From positions 1-64,000 of the forward strand of contig FTLJ01000010.1 of assembly GCA_900155495.1 (NCBI GenBank): 64,000 bases of DNA. The letters are read 5' to 3'. Every line of letters begins with the position of its first letter. The stretch's first letter is position 1. The notes beneath the pieces are model-generated. The model worked only from the letters and a program-made list of their open reading frames with translations. It was not told the origin of the DNA and searched no databases. Both the position numbers and the translations under genes were made by a program. The DNA is from Porogramme epimiltina. Its lineage: Eukaryota > Basidiomycota > Agaricomycetes > Polyporales > Polyporaceae. Positions 35,831-47,634 of the stretch are shown piece by piece.

Positions 35831-37055
35831 GTGTCATACTAGGCCGCAGCCCCTCCAAGTGGGAACACGCTCCGACTGAGCATGTTCTTGGTGTGTCATG
35901 TACAACAAGAGTTCTGAGTTCTTTCGCGAGGCTTGCTGGTCAGGCTGGGATACTTTGACTCGTTTGGCGCGAAGACTTTGCCTGGAATTTGTCGCATTTC
36001 GTGGGAGGAGAATAGAAGATTGAAGCCAGTGTGAGGTGAACGAGTGCCGGCTCAGAGCCTTCGCTAACTTGAAGGAGCTAGACACTGAAGCTGAAGGCTT
36101 CGGGTGCTCGCCGCGTCCATCATATCACGTGCTTGAATCGCGCGCTCAAATTCAAATTCAGCAAATTAACTCCGCTGACTGAGTCTCGGAATCGTCATCT
36201 TTTCTCTATCCACAGGTATGTATGTGCACATGATTAGATGTTGGCTTAGTTTCATCATGTAATTTATTAGAGGAGGGTAAGTCTGAGATAATTTTTCTGC
36301 CTATTGTTTGCGGTAAGCCGAATATGATCTAGTTCCCACAGAACTCAGAATCGCAACTTTCAATTGCAGTACTGTTACAGGACCTGCCTTTATCCTCTCG
36401 CATCTCCCACATTCCCCCTCACCTCTCATAAAAATCAAAGTATGGATAAAGGTTTTTTTTTCAACCACAGCTTCTACCAGACATGAGAGATCTCCGTAAG
36501 CCAAATTCAGCCTACTCCTTTCCGGGCACCCCCGCCGTCATCTCCAACCCCATCGCGAGCCTAATATTCGTCGTTAAATCGCTGTGATTACCCACCATTG
36601 GGCTAAACGCACCTTCCGCACCTCTTGTAATCAGAGAGGCGCACTAGGCCTATGATGAGCTCTAGCTGTAAGGTGGGTTCCATTGTTCATGCATGATGCC
36701 GGCACCCCAGGACATAATTTTATGTTGGCTCACAGGGTACGGTGGCACTGAAGCTCCTTCTTCAGGAGTTTCTAACACGTGAAGATCCCACGGGAGGAAC
36801 AATATTATTAGACTCTAAAGGATGACACGTACGATCGATAGTGCGGGAGACATAGGCTAGTTGTACTGCAGTTTCTCGCCGTACCTCCCGGATCCTATAA
36901 CATGCCAACGTATTGTACACCAGCTCCGAAAGAGAGTAGAGGCTCTCGTAGACTGCCGTAGTATTTCCCGTGCATGCGATTCACAACATCCTTCGTGACC
37001 GCTGCAGTCCGCGCGAGTCCTGCCACTGCTCGTGACAGTGCAAGGAGCGCTACGC
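35831..37055. other. Intergenic, no gene seen
   Basis: About 1.2 kb without a supportable gene. TCACGTGCTTGAATC at about 36125 echoes the E-box-like pair TCACGTGCTTGAATCACGTG at 33222, so older pieces of the same duplicated DNA may be present. Confidence 0.35.
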
Positions 37056-39959
37056 TGTGGGGGCTAAATACGACCGATCACACCCTCGATTTGCTCGTGC
37101 CATCCCGGAGATACCCAAGTTCATGTTCGACGGTCTAGACACCTCGCCCGAGTGCTCAGCGGCGGCACTGATGCCATCGATGGGGCACCCAGCCCGTTCC
37201 AGCCACCACGAGTTGTATTCACTTGTCAATACATACTCTATCCCCTTGTTTAAAAATATGGGCCGCTGAATACTTCAATATCTCATACACATACAGCCTC
37301 ATTGACTTCTCGGAGATAAAGACCCCGGCCCTTCTCTTGGTTCCCATGTTCACTATGCCCGAGTTGGGGCCTCGTCGACATTGCACCCACTGATGCCGGA
37401 ACCGAGTTTCTACGCCCTGCTCTCGGCACGACACCTCTGAAAAGCATGGCGTGCTGCAGTGATGTGTGTTCACGGTCGTCGGACGTGGACAACGTCGAGT
37501 TCGCGGTGCTGGAATTGCCGGCTCGGCGCACATGTGGTGTGCGTGCTCACGTCATAGGCTAGTCCACACCGCATTGCTTCGAACAAAATTCGACGACAGT
37601 ACTGTCGCAGCTTCTCCGCGAGGGCACGGGGCTTAACGTCTGGTCGGATGAATGAATGGAGAGCACTGTTTGGATGGCGTAGTTTCCATGCGTCCGATGC
37701 TTTTGTTCTTTTTGTCTGCTGACTCAATGTTTGGAGGGGCACACATACCCGCTACGCGAGCCACTTGCACCCCACGGTCATATTCCCATCTCCACGGGCC
37801 CCTTATACCTTATTGGCATCCTAAGCCTTCCCTGCCCTGAAGATTGCCCCGAGTTCATATTGGAGCATACTTCTTCCGTAGCCCACGCGGCGGTGCCCAT
37901 GACGCTCTTGCGCGCTTTGCGCACGGGCTCTGACATGTCCGCATCACCCAGAAGAGCGAGCGATAACCGCGCCCGCTACGACATACCCGCCTATAGTATC
38001 TTCCGTATCATATATTCGCATTGCAAAGAGACCCAGCGCTGAATTGCTCCCCATTGAAATATAGAATGACTCCAGAACGAAGCCATCCTAGCTATGATGG
38101 AAGCAGAACCGAGACTGTAGCGGCCTCTATCCTTATCCTAAATTGTAATTTGTTTCATGAAGGCGACAGGCGAGATGCAATCGTCTGTTTTATCTTGAGC
38201 TATAATACCTGTTCCAGACGCCACTTGACATTTTTACACAATGTTTTTGATGCACATCTCCGGAATTCAGAGGAAGGTGAACTGCTATTTCATTGGGAGA
38301 TATTTCTGCTCATAAATTTTTTATTTTGTACTGGATAATGCGTAACGAATCTGGAAATTTGTTCCTCTTGAGAGCGCATCGGGGCTAGCATTCGAGGGAG
38401 CAAAAACACCCACGAAGAGAGCTCGAGTTGTTGGAGCGTCAACAGAAATGTTACTCCGAGCGATCACCGCGCAGTTAATATCCGCGACGTGCGCTCTCTG
38501 TCCGGTTTCTGGCATCTGTCGGACACGACAAGTGTCAAAGGAAATCCTGACGGCAACTCTGCGGCAATAAAAACTTCCCCTCACCCTCTTACAGGCTACT
38601 TCAATGGTCCCTGAGCATTTCGCTTCATACGCGCGATACGCGCGCGAGAAGATGTTGCAATAGCATCAATGTACGCCTTGAGCTTGAGGGGTCCGCACCC
38701 TGCTCGGCACCCATGGCGCATGAAATGGGGACCCATTCAATGGAAGCTTGACCGAGAATCCCGCTGATGGTGTGCGAATAGCCCGCACACGCTTTGAGTA
38801 TGAAACACCGAAACCGAGTAGTCCTGCCACGAATTCCTCGGCGTCGCAAACACGAGGTACAGGACGACCTAGAACGTGGGTCTTAGGCTACTGTGGGACC
38901 GATGTGTGACTGTCAGAGGACGCAGAATACTACAGAAACTCAAATTCGAAAGTGATCGAGGCATAATAAGATAAGTAGAAGAGCCTGTAAAGCAAGACTT
39001 GTATTTTACAATCCTCAGTTAAGACGCCAAGCAATGCACACAGCATCCTCCCCATATAAATAACCATTGAAACGAAGTCACGGTAGGTGGGTGCAGTATT
39101 CCCAGCTGTAAGATTGGTACCTTCGAAAGTTCATAATTTCCGCCTAACCGAGTTCTCTGGTCACAAATCTACGCCGCCCGGAGGTACACACAATGTATCT
39201 ACCAACATCATAGTGGGCATAACGTTAGGCCCGGGCGGATTTCACACAAGCGATGCGTTGTGGTCGCGCTCATGAACGGTGTGTTGTTAGCACGAGTCCA
39301 GGTACCGAGGATGACGGACTTCTCAAACCACCTGTGGTGATTGATAGAACATTCCTGAGTCCAAATTAGGTCTCAGGACACATCTCGCAATCTTATACAT
39401 TAACGTCATACATCCGTTGGTATGAGGTGTCCGGGTTCACATGACGTGACGCCTTCAGCTTGTGGAAGTTGAGCAAGGTCTGGGCTCGACGAGGATGATA
39501 GATTTACATGCTCAACGTCACGCTAAGATACTGCCTCTCATCGACATGACCATTGCGCAACATTCTCATGACCGTTCAGAGCCTTGTCAATGCCCCCGTG
39601 TGAAAAATCTTCTGGGGGTAGTTTACAACTACATCCACACCGTTAACGTCACTACGCCGGCGCATAAACATATTGTTTAACATCGTGGTTTCTCATCACA
39701 GTAGCAGTTATGACTGTGTTTCAGATATGAGGCGGAATTTAAGTATCACTCTGTGTTTACATGTTGGTCTCTGTTCGGCTAATGATGCGAGGGAAATATT
39801 GGCGGTCACATCAGATACTGGTTCTTCCCGAGTGAAGAATTTGTCTTCGGAGTACAAAAAACTCCGCAGAGTGAGTCATTTTTGGCGTTTAAAATGCTTC
39901 TCTTCGACTCCGGATCTGTGCTAAAAGGTCGTAGTAACAGTTGACCTAGGCGGATCACC

Positions 39960-40042
39960 ACGTCAGCACATTTACGCAGGGATAGTAAAAAGAAAGAGAA
40001 CACCATGAGTATATCCTAAGGTCAGAATCAGCAGTATATATG
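39960..40042 (+). promoter_or_regulatory. Promoter of 7TM copy B: ACGTCAGC element plus TATA box
   Basis: ACGTCAGCACATTTA from 39960 and TATATATG at 40035-40042, 148 and 73 bp upstream of ATG 40108. Confidence 0.6.
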
Positions 40043-40107
40043 GGCGAGTGTCCTCTATAAGTTGGACTCATCCCCCGTCTAGGATTTGCCTACTTCCCAC
40101 TTCACTC

Positions 40108-41652
40108 ATGTCAACGCTGGGACTCCGACCGGAACACACCATTTTATTCAACAAGGATGCTTTTGAAGAACCACCCCTATATGTACCATTCTACTCCTCG
40201 CATTATCTCCTGCGGAGTACGGTATCAGCATTTTTCTTGGGTATTCCGTCTCTATTTACTCAATAGAACATACACATGACACTCTTCCTGGTCAGGTATA
40301 CTATTCGTGCTTACTTTATCGTCTCTGTATATTCTTAGGTAAGCTACTTCTTTCTTATCCATTATAGATCTTCTGATCCATGAATACGCAGTCGAAAGGG
40401 TCTTGGGCAGACTTCAGTTCGCGTCCTTATCCTTGCTACTGTGGCCCTATTTACTTCGACAACCACATTCTTCGGATTTATCATTTCAGCCATTTGCGCC
40501 AGCAATGATGTTTTCATTGCTGCTCTCAATGGGATGAAATCAACCACCTTTACCATCGACCACAACCACCTTGACAACCTCACGAACACATTGAACAGCG
40601 TGACTGTGGCTACTCTTGGGATCAATGTGTGCCTGTTCTTTTACATTTCCTCTGTTGATGGAGGCTTAAGGAATGGCCAGATACTAATCAGCGACGCGAT
40701 TGTGTACTGGAGGGTTCTTATCATATGGGAGGGCAATATTTTCGTTAAATGCATCTTTGTTTGGCTCATGGTAGCCACGTTAGGTGAACTCAATGGATTG
40801 CTTGCGCTTCTAAAACGTTCTGACCATGACACTTTCCAGTTTTCGGTATAGTCACAGTATATCACCCACCTCCCATCTACACTCGACAGGGACCTCTGGA
40901 AGCCATGGGCAATTTCAGCTCTGAATTCTCAGGAATTATATGTATGATCGTTTCCGTTGTGGGTAATGCCATCGCAACTTCGTTGGTGTCGTACAAAACG
41001 TGGTAGGCCCGGCTTTATCCTCACGTATATCTACACAGCCAGCGCATTGAGATTCTGTCTTATGGAATATAGGGTACACTGGAATATTGTGAAGAATATC
41101 TACCGCACAATGGGGTCGTGCTTTCTGGGTTCCCAAAGCCTAAGCGCACTCTTGATGGTAGTAGAATCCGGGGCTGTTTACTGCATTTTCCTGGTGAGCA
41201 CGATAAGAGCTACCATAAACCACATATCGTAAGGATTTACTTTGTTGTCAGGTTCTCGTCGTGATTGGAAATGGAGAAGCTTATTTCAGCCCTGAAGGAA
41301 GCAAACTATCTTGGTTCGAGTCGGGCGCGGTCTTGCTCGTCAGCACGTGGCTTATCCCCCTCGTCGTAAGTCATCTCAGAGGGGTAGGTTATGACTAGTC
41401 CAAAATGCTGAAACGCTAACCCAGGCCATCTATCCAATGTTAATTGTGGTCATTGTGGCTTTGAAAAAGTCACCCGTTGATCATATCCAAGGGCAAATAT
41501 CTTCACTAGTAGTGCAGGGTAACGAAGGTGGTGCGGAAGCCTCCACGCTCCCGCTGTCAGGCGCCATGCTCAGCCACGACATAGAGATGGGTACCGTTGT
41601 TGGGACGTCTGGAGACATGCGCAGGGTGGAGAATTTGCCAAGAGTGGACTGA
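40108..41652 (+). CDS. Seven-TM-like fungal membrane protein, copy B, 8 exons, 379 aa
   Basis: Exons 40108-40240, 40296-40338, 40392-40626, 40681-40783, 40840-41002, 41073-41193, 41252-41365 and 41425-41652. Exons 1-7 are the same length as in copy A (133, 43, 235, 103, 163, 121, 114 bp), with identical phases. Blocks ISDAIVYWRVLIIWEGN, SGIICMIVSVVGN, VHWNIVKNIYRTMG, MVVESGAVYCIFL and AIYPMLIVVIVALKKSP are conserved. The N-terminal tail and extracytoplasmic-type loops vary most between copies. Function unknown; see copy A. Confidence 0.85.
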
Positions 41653-41660
41653 TACCGAAC

Positions 41661-42799
41661 ACCTTGCTATTTTATAGTAGCGGAGGAACAAATACGAACC
41701 TCATAATAGACCTCCGAGCAGCGCCACAAGCGATGTTCTGTACATAAATAGATAGCTACAAAGCATAAACTCAATAACGATTGAGGGTGAAGACGCAGAT
41801 TCCGGACGGCCATGGAGCAGAGTTGTGATGAGAATGAATATCAAGTAGAGTTCGCGTCGCCTTGGCCGCATCGGGTCGATTCGGAGGGTTGAATAAATCA
41901 CGTGCATTGACAACGATGACGTCATGCGCGGGCAACATTGAGGCGCTACACCCCTATATGGCACCGCCCCATTCTCCTATCCCTCGCCACCAGTGTCACG
42001 TTCACTGTAACCTGCCAGAGATTGGTCTCATCGTCCTAAATGTCCATCCGGTACCTTGCACTGAGCCATTTCTCAACATCCGCAATCGCTCGGGTTCCAC
42101 AACTTCATCTTCCAACACTTCTAGAACTATCCCTCACCCCGTGGGCGTTGGACATATCGCGGATATCGCGCGGTCTGTCTTACCTTGAACGCGATATTCG
42201 AGTTTTCGCGTGACCATCCAACCTCCTGCACTTCAAGCTCCCGCACATGCGCACAAACTGCATTTCACGCGGGCTCAAAGGACTGCTAACCTGAGGCTCT
42301 GCGGACATCCACTGAGGGATACCGGTTGCTGTAGTATAATGTTGATAGGCTTAAGGTTTGTCTTAAGGCCATAGATCGCGTGTTTCCTCAAGTGCGAAAG
42401 GAGTGTCAATACAGGTGCACCCATCACCACCGATATCAAAAATGAGAGGTGCTAATAGGTGCATATCGGCGTACTCATCTGAGGGCTCTCGTCCGCTTTT
42501 CAATCTCCATTTCCTCAGTCGTCTCCATTTCCTTCGCGACCGCTTTATTCATCGTCACATCTTAGCTCTTACTATAACACCAGGGTGACGCACAAAATTG
42601 TAAAACGCCAGGGGATGACATGGGCAATCGATGGTGGGACAAAAAATGTTAGAAGTATTTCCGCTTCTTGCAGTACATTCTTTGTCTCCTAACATTATCT
42701 GGGAGCTTATATGGCATAGAAGCTCTCCACATCCGCCTCAGGGATCTCTTTGGCTCACGGAACCCCCATTGTCCGCCGTAGGGCGCGCGTAAAAGGTGC
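41661..42799. other. Spacer between blocks B and C
   Basis: About 1.1 kb. The open frame at 41862-42188 contains LPEIGLIVL followed by FLNIRNR. This distantly recalls PALGLIVL ... NSFLIRP of the TM/coiled-coil family, but the match is too short to call. Confidence 0.3.
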
Positions 42800-43876
42800 T
42801 GCCAACTTACGGAAAGCGAGTGGAGCGCGGGACGGGGGCCGAGCCCCACTCAGCACACTTCTGGTTTACCAGCGAGACCCCCAAAATTCAAGTTCACACA
42901 CGAAGGTTCAGAGATCGTGTGTCTGCATGCGCAGCTGCCGCAGTAGCACCGATACCATCGATGAGGCCACTATTGGGCCCAACCCAGCCAACTTATCATA
43001 GTTTTTCCACTGTAACTTCTCCCTATTCGTGTTCAGAAATTTGAGCCCTCTTATGATACATCTCATACACATCCGGTGAGGTTTCCTCCCTCTGCAACAA
43101 TGACCTTAACTCTTCTCCTGGCTCCGCGAATATGGTTTCAAAGTTGTATATCCATCAACGCCGCTTCCTATTGATCCTTCCTCCATGCTTCTCCCACCTG
43201 CTATCGGAACGATTGTTCCGGAGAATACGGGGTACTGCCGGGGACAAATCTGTATGGTCACTCATTTTTGAGTACGCGGAAGATTGGTTCAAAGTGCTGG
43301 TGCGACCGGTGCACGTGCTAATGTCATAGGGTCTCCCCTACCACCTTGCATCCAACAGAGATCAGTCACCACATTATCCTACCTTCTCGTGCGGATCGCA
43401 AGGTTCGGTTTTACATCATTCCGGACCGAGGAGAACACCTTCCCGCTAGCATAGACACACGCGATCTCGCCCCCCTAAATTATACAAGGCCAGTGGCCAT
43501 CAGCATGTCTCGGGCAGGATGGCGTTCTCTGGTACCTCTCTGGGTCTTTGTCATATTTATCCATCACAGTGATCTCTCGGATGAAGTGCGTCCCCGATAC
43601 CATACGGCCCCACTCCCATCCCCGCACAACGATCACGCCGCCTTACCAGTATCCTACCGGCCTCTTTGCTTGCCCTGAAGATTCTTCAGTTTTCGAAGTG
43701 GAGCGCGGTTTTCCCATCACATATGCAACTGTATCCGGGGCACTCTTTCGCATGAAGGGTTTAAACGAGCGCATGCTACCCCGGGGAGGGGGTGATGTCT
43801 AGATCTACAGGCTTGTGTCTAGTAGGCCATCAGCAAAAGGACAGGGTTACAAGTGTGACTTTTAACGACTAATTCT

Positions 43877-43928
43877 GCTATTTCGCGCTATTTCGTACTA
43901 TTTCGTGCTCACAAGCAGGAAATAGCGC
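43877..43928. repeat. 10-bp tandem repeat with inverted copy
   Basis: CTATTTCG recurs three times at 10-bp spacing from about 43878. GCGCTATTTC (43885-43894) is exactly complemented by GAAATAGCGC (43919-43928), so a 10-bp stem with a 24-nt loop is possible. Confidence 0.6.
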
Positions 43929-45645
43929 AAAATAACTAGGAATAGCCAGTATAAGCGGCGTTTGTCATGCGGACGTTTTGCTGATGTATCTCGCGTACAG
44001 TTGGCCGAGATTCACGTCCGTAGACAACGCATGTGGCTCGGTCCCCGCTCCGCAAAGGGGTGAAGTGTTTCTTGAAGGAAGTGGGACCAGTTGGGATCGA
44101 AGCACAGTTGCGACTGCGGCTACGGAGTCTTCCTTCCTTGTTGTTTCCTTGGAAGCCATCCATCCGATGCACACGGGTCATTTGTACAACTCTTGCGCTA
44201 TCACATTCGTTTTGTTTCACTGATATCTGCCTTCTTTCATAGTTCCTGACATTCATTATCCATGAGGCCCTTTGCGTGAACCTTCTGCATTTTGAGATAT
44301 GTCAACATCTCCTTGTTGGCGCACATCTCTGTTGGCGTGGTCTTCATGCTTCACGACGGGGAAAGAAACATTATACTTAGTTGAGGTTTGTAAAAGAAAT
44401 CGAGCAGAGCAAAAGTTCACATAAGAAGCCGAAGCATCGACACAGCATGGGCCTCAGAGTAACTACCACCAATTTAATATCTACAACATGCAAAGTCTAG
44501 CCTGTCTCTGACATACTTCAATTGACAAAGGAAGGAATAGCATTGGAGGGAGCACCAGGACAATTAAAATTGACACTCGCTCCCGGGGTTTCTCCGGGTC
44601 CGGACTGAGGTGGTCTCTGCGATCTGTGCGATGGTTTACGAAACAAGACGTCCACTCGGGTCGGAGTGCAATGACGTCGGCGTACGTCGTAGTCTTGACC
44701 TTCCGGTGCTCCATTCGAAGCTCGCATCGCTTACTGCAGAGCTATTCCTAATAGAGGCCCTACCAATAAGTCTACTTGAGGTGTCAAAATAATATACAGT
44801 AGGTGGTTGATATATGTATAATTATTGGACCTTCGTCTGAATTTGCAAGTTCCACCCAATCGTCAATGAGCTGGCCACCACGATACACAACCCAGTAGGT
44901 ACCAGTGGTATACCCAATGGGGCCGCTAACATCTTGGGGGGTGCGCCGAGAGGCCTAGGCCTATTTTAACGTTGCAGCTACTCCAAATTATGCGTCCTAT
45001 GTATAAATTGCAATATCGAGTATCACACACCTCTCCAACTATGTGCGGTGATCGCAAGAAGTGTCCTGATTCCAAATCAGGTGAGAGGGATAATTTGGTG
45101 ACCCTACCTATTGCTTCCGTCGTGAAATTTGTAGTCTGATCGAGAGTATAAATCAACTCTTCCACTGTCAGGCATTGAGGAAGAGCAGAACTCCATGTGT
45201 ATTACGAATTTACGCCATGAAAAGTCTCGCAAGGGCGAGCGACTGTGTTATTGGGCCGCCTCCTGCGCTCTTGCTTGCCATGTATTTTCCCTACCCTCCA
45301 GAGCTCCGCCAAAACTACTGCGTAAATTTGAAGAGCCTGTAAAGCTAATAGTAGGTGTTTCCTGTAATAGAGAAAAGGGAGATTACATTGACATCCTTAA
45401 GCTCACGGTGCTGAAGCTTTTTCGGATAGGGATCCGTGCGTAAACCAAATTTCTTCTCGGTTCATTTATCTCCGTCCGGGTAGCGATGCAGTGTATAGGT
45501 TGATATGGACTCACATCGTCTAGCCATTGTGATCCAGGAATGTACACGTATGTGCATGTGTCCGGATTATAAAAAATCCGGCTCGGTGAGTCATGGGGGT
45601 CGTTCAAGATGCCCGAGCCACTCTTCGACGCTCGAGCGACCCAGC

Positions 45646-45717
45646 ACGTCAGCACATTTATACAGGAATAGCTGGAGGAGAGGGGAAATTAGAATGATAG
45701 AGCCAGGTGTATATAAA
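45646..45717 (+). promoter_or_regulatory. Promoter of 7TM copy C: ACGTCAGC element plus TATA box
   Basis: ACGTCAGCACATTTA from 45646 and TATATAAA at 45710-45717, 139 and 75 bp upstream of ATG 45785. Confidence 0.65.
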
Positions 45718-45784
45718 TGGGTGAGTGCTCGCTACGGCTTGGCCTCATCCTCTATCCGAGATTTCCCCACTTCCCACTTCTCTC

Positions 45785-47357
45785 ATGTCAGCGATGAAGC
45801 TCCAATCCAAATATTATGATTGGCTCAGATTCAATAAGGATGCTCTCAAGGTGTTAATCCCACTCGTACTACACGACTCAAACTATCTTGTCCGGAGCTC
45901 AGTCCTAGCATTACTCCTAGGTGTGTTGTTATTGCGTCTATTTAAAGAGATGAGGGGTGACTGACACTCCTCTCCGGCTAGGAATACTTCTCATTTTGAC
46001 CCTGTCATCTCTTTACATCCTCGCGTAAACCGTTTAGTATCTATTCTACTATCGCTGATACATTCTGACCCATAATAAATAGTCGCAAGGACATCAAGCC
46101 TACTTCGATTCGTCTCCTTTTTCTCTCTACAATTTCCCTATTTGCTTCGACAGCTACATTCTATGGATTCATCATTTCAACGATTCGAGATAGTAACAAC
46201 GTTGCTGTCGGTCCTCCAAAGGGCCCCAACTCACCGACATATCCTATTGACCATAATCACCTTCAAAACGCATTGTATAGTGTGACTGCGGCTACTCTTG
46301 CAGCCAATGTGCGACATTTTCTTGACAACATCTCTGTTTATCGGTGCTTAATCACATTTAGATGCTAATCAGTGACGGTATCGTATATTGGCGGGTGATT
46401 GTCATATGGGGAGGCAATGTCATCGTCAAAAGCCTCTGTGGGTCTTTCATGGCTGCGACATTAGGTGAGCTCAGTAGATTTATTGCTATTATAAAATATC
46501 CCTACCATTACGCTATCCAGGTTTCGGAGTCGCCACAGTATATCACCCTCATCATAGATACATTCGGCAGGGCCCTTCAGACGCGGTGGGGTATTTCGAC
46601 TCAGAATTTGCAGGAATCGTCTGCATGATAGTTTCCCTGGGTGGCAACGTTATCTGCACCATGTTGGTGGCGTACAAAACGTGGTAGGTTTAGCTTTATC
46701 CGCGTGTCCACTTGGGCAATTGCTATACTAAAACCATGCGTTCTGGGGCATAGGGTACACTGGAACATTGTGAAGAATCTCCACCGCACAATGGGGGCAC
46801 CCTTCCTGAACTCACAAGCCCTAAGTATACTATTGGTAGTGGTAGAATCCGGCGCTATGTACTGCGTTCTTTGGGTGAGCACAATAAAGCATACACATTG
46901 TACGGTACTATTTGAGTTCTTACCGGTATCTTGGTAGATTTTCGTCGTAATTGGGAGCGGAGAAACATATTCCAGTCATAAAGGGGTCGTATTCTCCTGG
47001 CTGGAAATGGGAACAATCTTGCTCGTCAGCTGGTGGCTCATCCCCCTTGTCGTGAGTGGTTCAAAAGTAACATCACTTAAGGATAAGCCATGACTTATCC
47101 TACTGGATCAGGCCATATATCCGATGTTGATTATTGTCATCGTGGCTTTGAAAAAGTCGCCCATTGACCGTATGCATGGGCAGATATCGTCACTAGTAGT
47201 ACGGGATAACGAGGGTGGTGCAGGAGTATCCACGCTCGCGCTTCCAGTGTCAGAGGCTGCATCGGATCCCACACCTAATCATGACATAGAGTTGAGCGTC
47301 ATCGTAGGGATAGCTGGGGACATGCATGGGATGGACGGTACCCGAGGGGAGCGCTGA
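45785..47357 (+). CDS. Seven-TM-like fungal membrane protein, copy C, 8 exons, 383 aa
   Basis: Exons 45785-45920, 45982-46024, 46083-46308, 46362-46464, 46521-46683, 46754-46874, 46938-47051 and 47112-47357. Only exons 1, 3 and 8 differ in length from copies A and B, each time by a multiple of three; exon 3 is 9 bp shorter, in a polar loop. Blocks ISDGIVYWRVIVIWGGN, AGIVCMIVSLGGN, VHWNIVKNLHRTMG, VVVESGAMYC and AIYPMLIIVIVALKKSP are kept. In-frame length changes and intact splice sites indicate purifying selection rather than decay. Function unknown. Confidence 0.85.
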
Positions 47358-47634
47358 GACCAGTCACATTGCTACCATAGTATAAGCCTTCTACGCGCTG
47401 ATACGCATTAGGCGCCGCCACGTAGTGCAGCTACCGGCGCATATATGTATGGCACGGCTACCCTGCCCCACGTATCGGAATCTTTTTGTACACCCATACG
47501 ATTGCGTTGAGAATGCATTTCCGTTCGATTTGGAGCTCACCCCTCGATTTTAGTGCTTACATGTTCTCATTAGACTCATCTCGTCCTCTCCTCTCCTTGT
47601 CTCGTCCTCAACATATGAATCCCTTCTCAATCTC

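Larger units (their letters stand above)
37060..41660. repeat. Direct repeat block B
   Basis: Same order as block A: decayed minus-strand segment (37.1-38.6 kb), AT-rich spacer, ACGTCAGCACATTTA at 39960, 7TM gene. Unlike A and C, no DUF6533 sequence was recognised downstream of it. Confidence 0.7.

Noticed and set aside
41862..42188. Additional member of the TM/coiled-coil orphan family on the plus strand
   Set aside because: Only about 20 residues resemble the family (LPEIGLIVL, FLNIRNR), which could be chance.
30271..47357. 7TM copies as STE3-type pheromone receptors of a mating-type locus
   Set aside because: No STE3 signature and no CaaX pheromone-precursor ORF was recognised nearby; the sequence fits uncharacterised fungal membrane proteins better.
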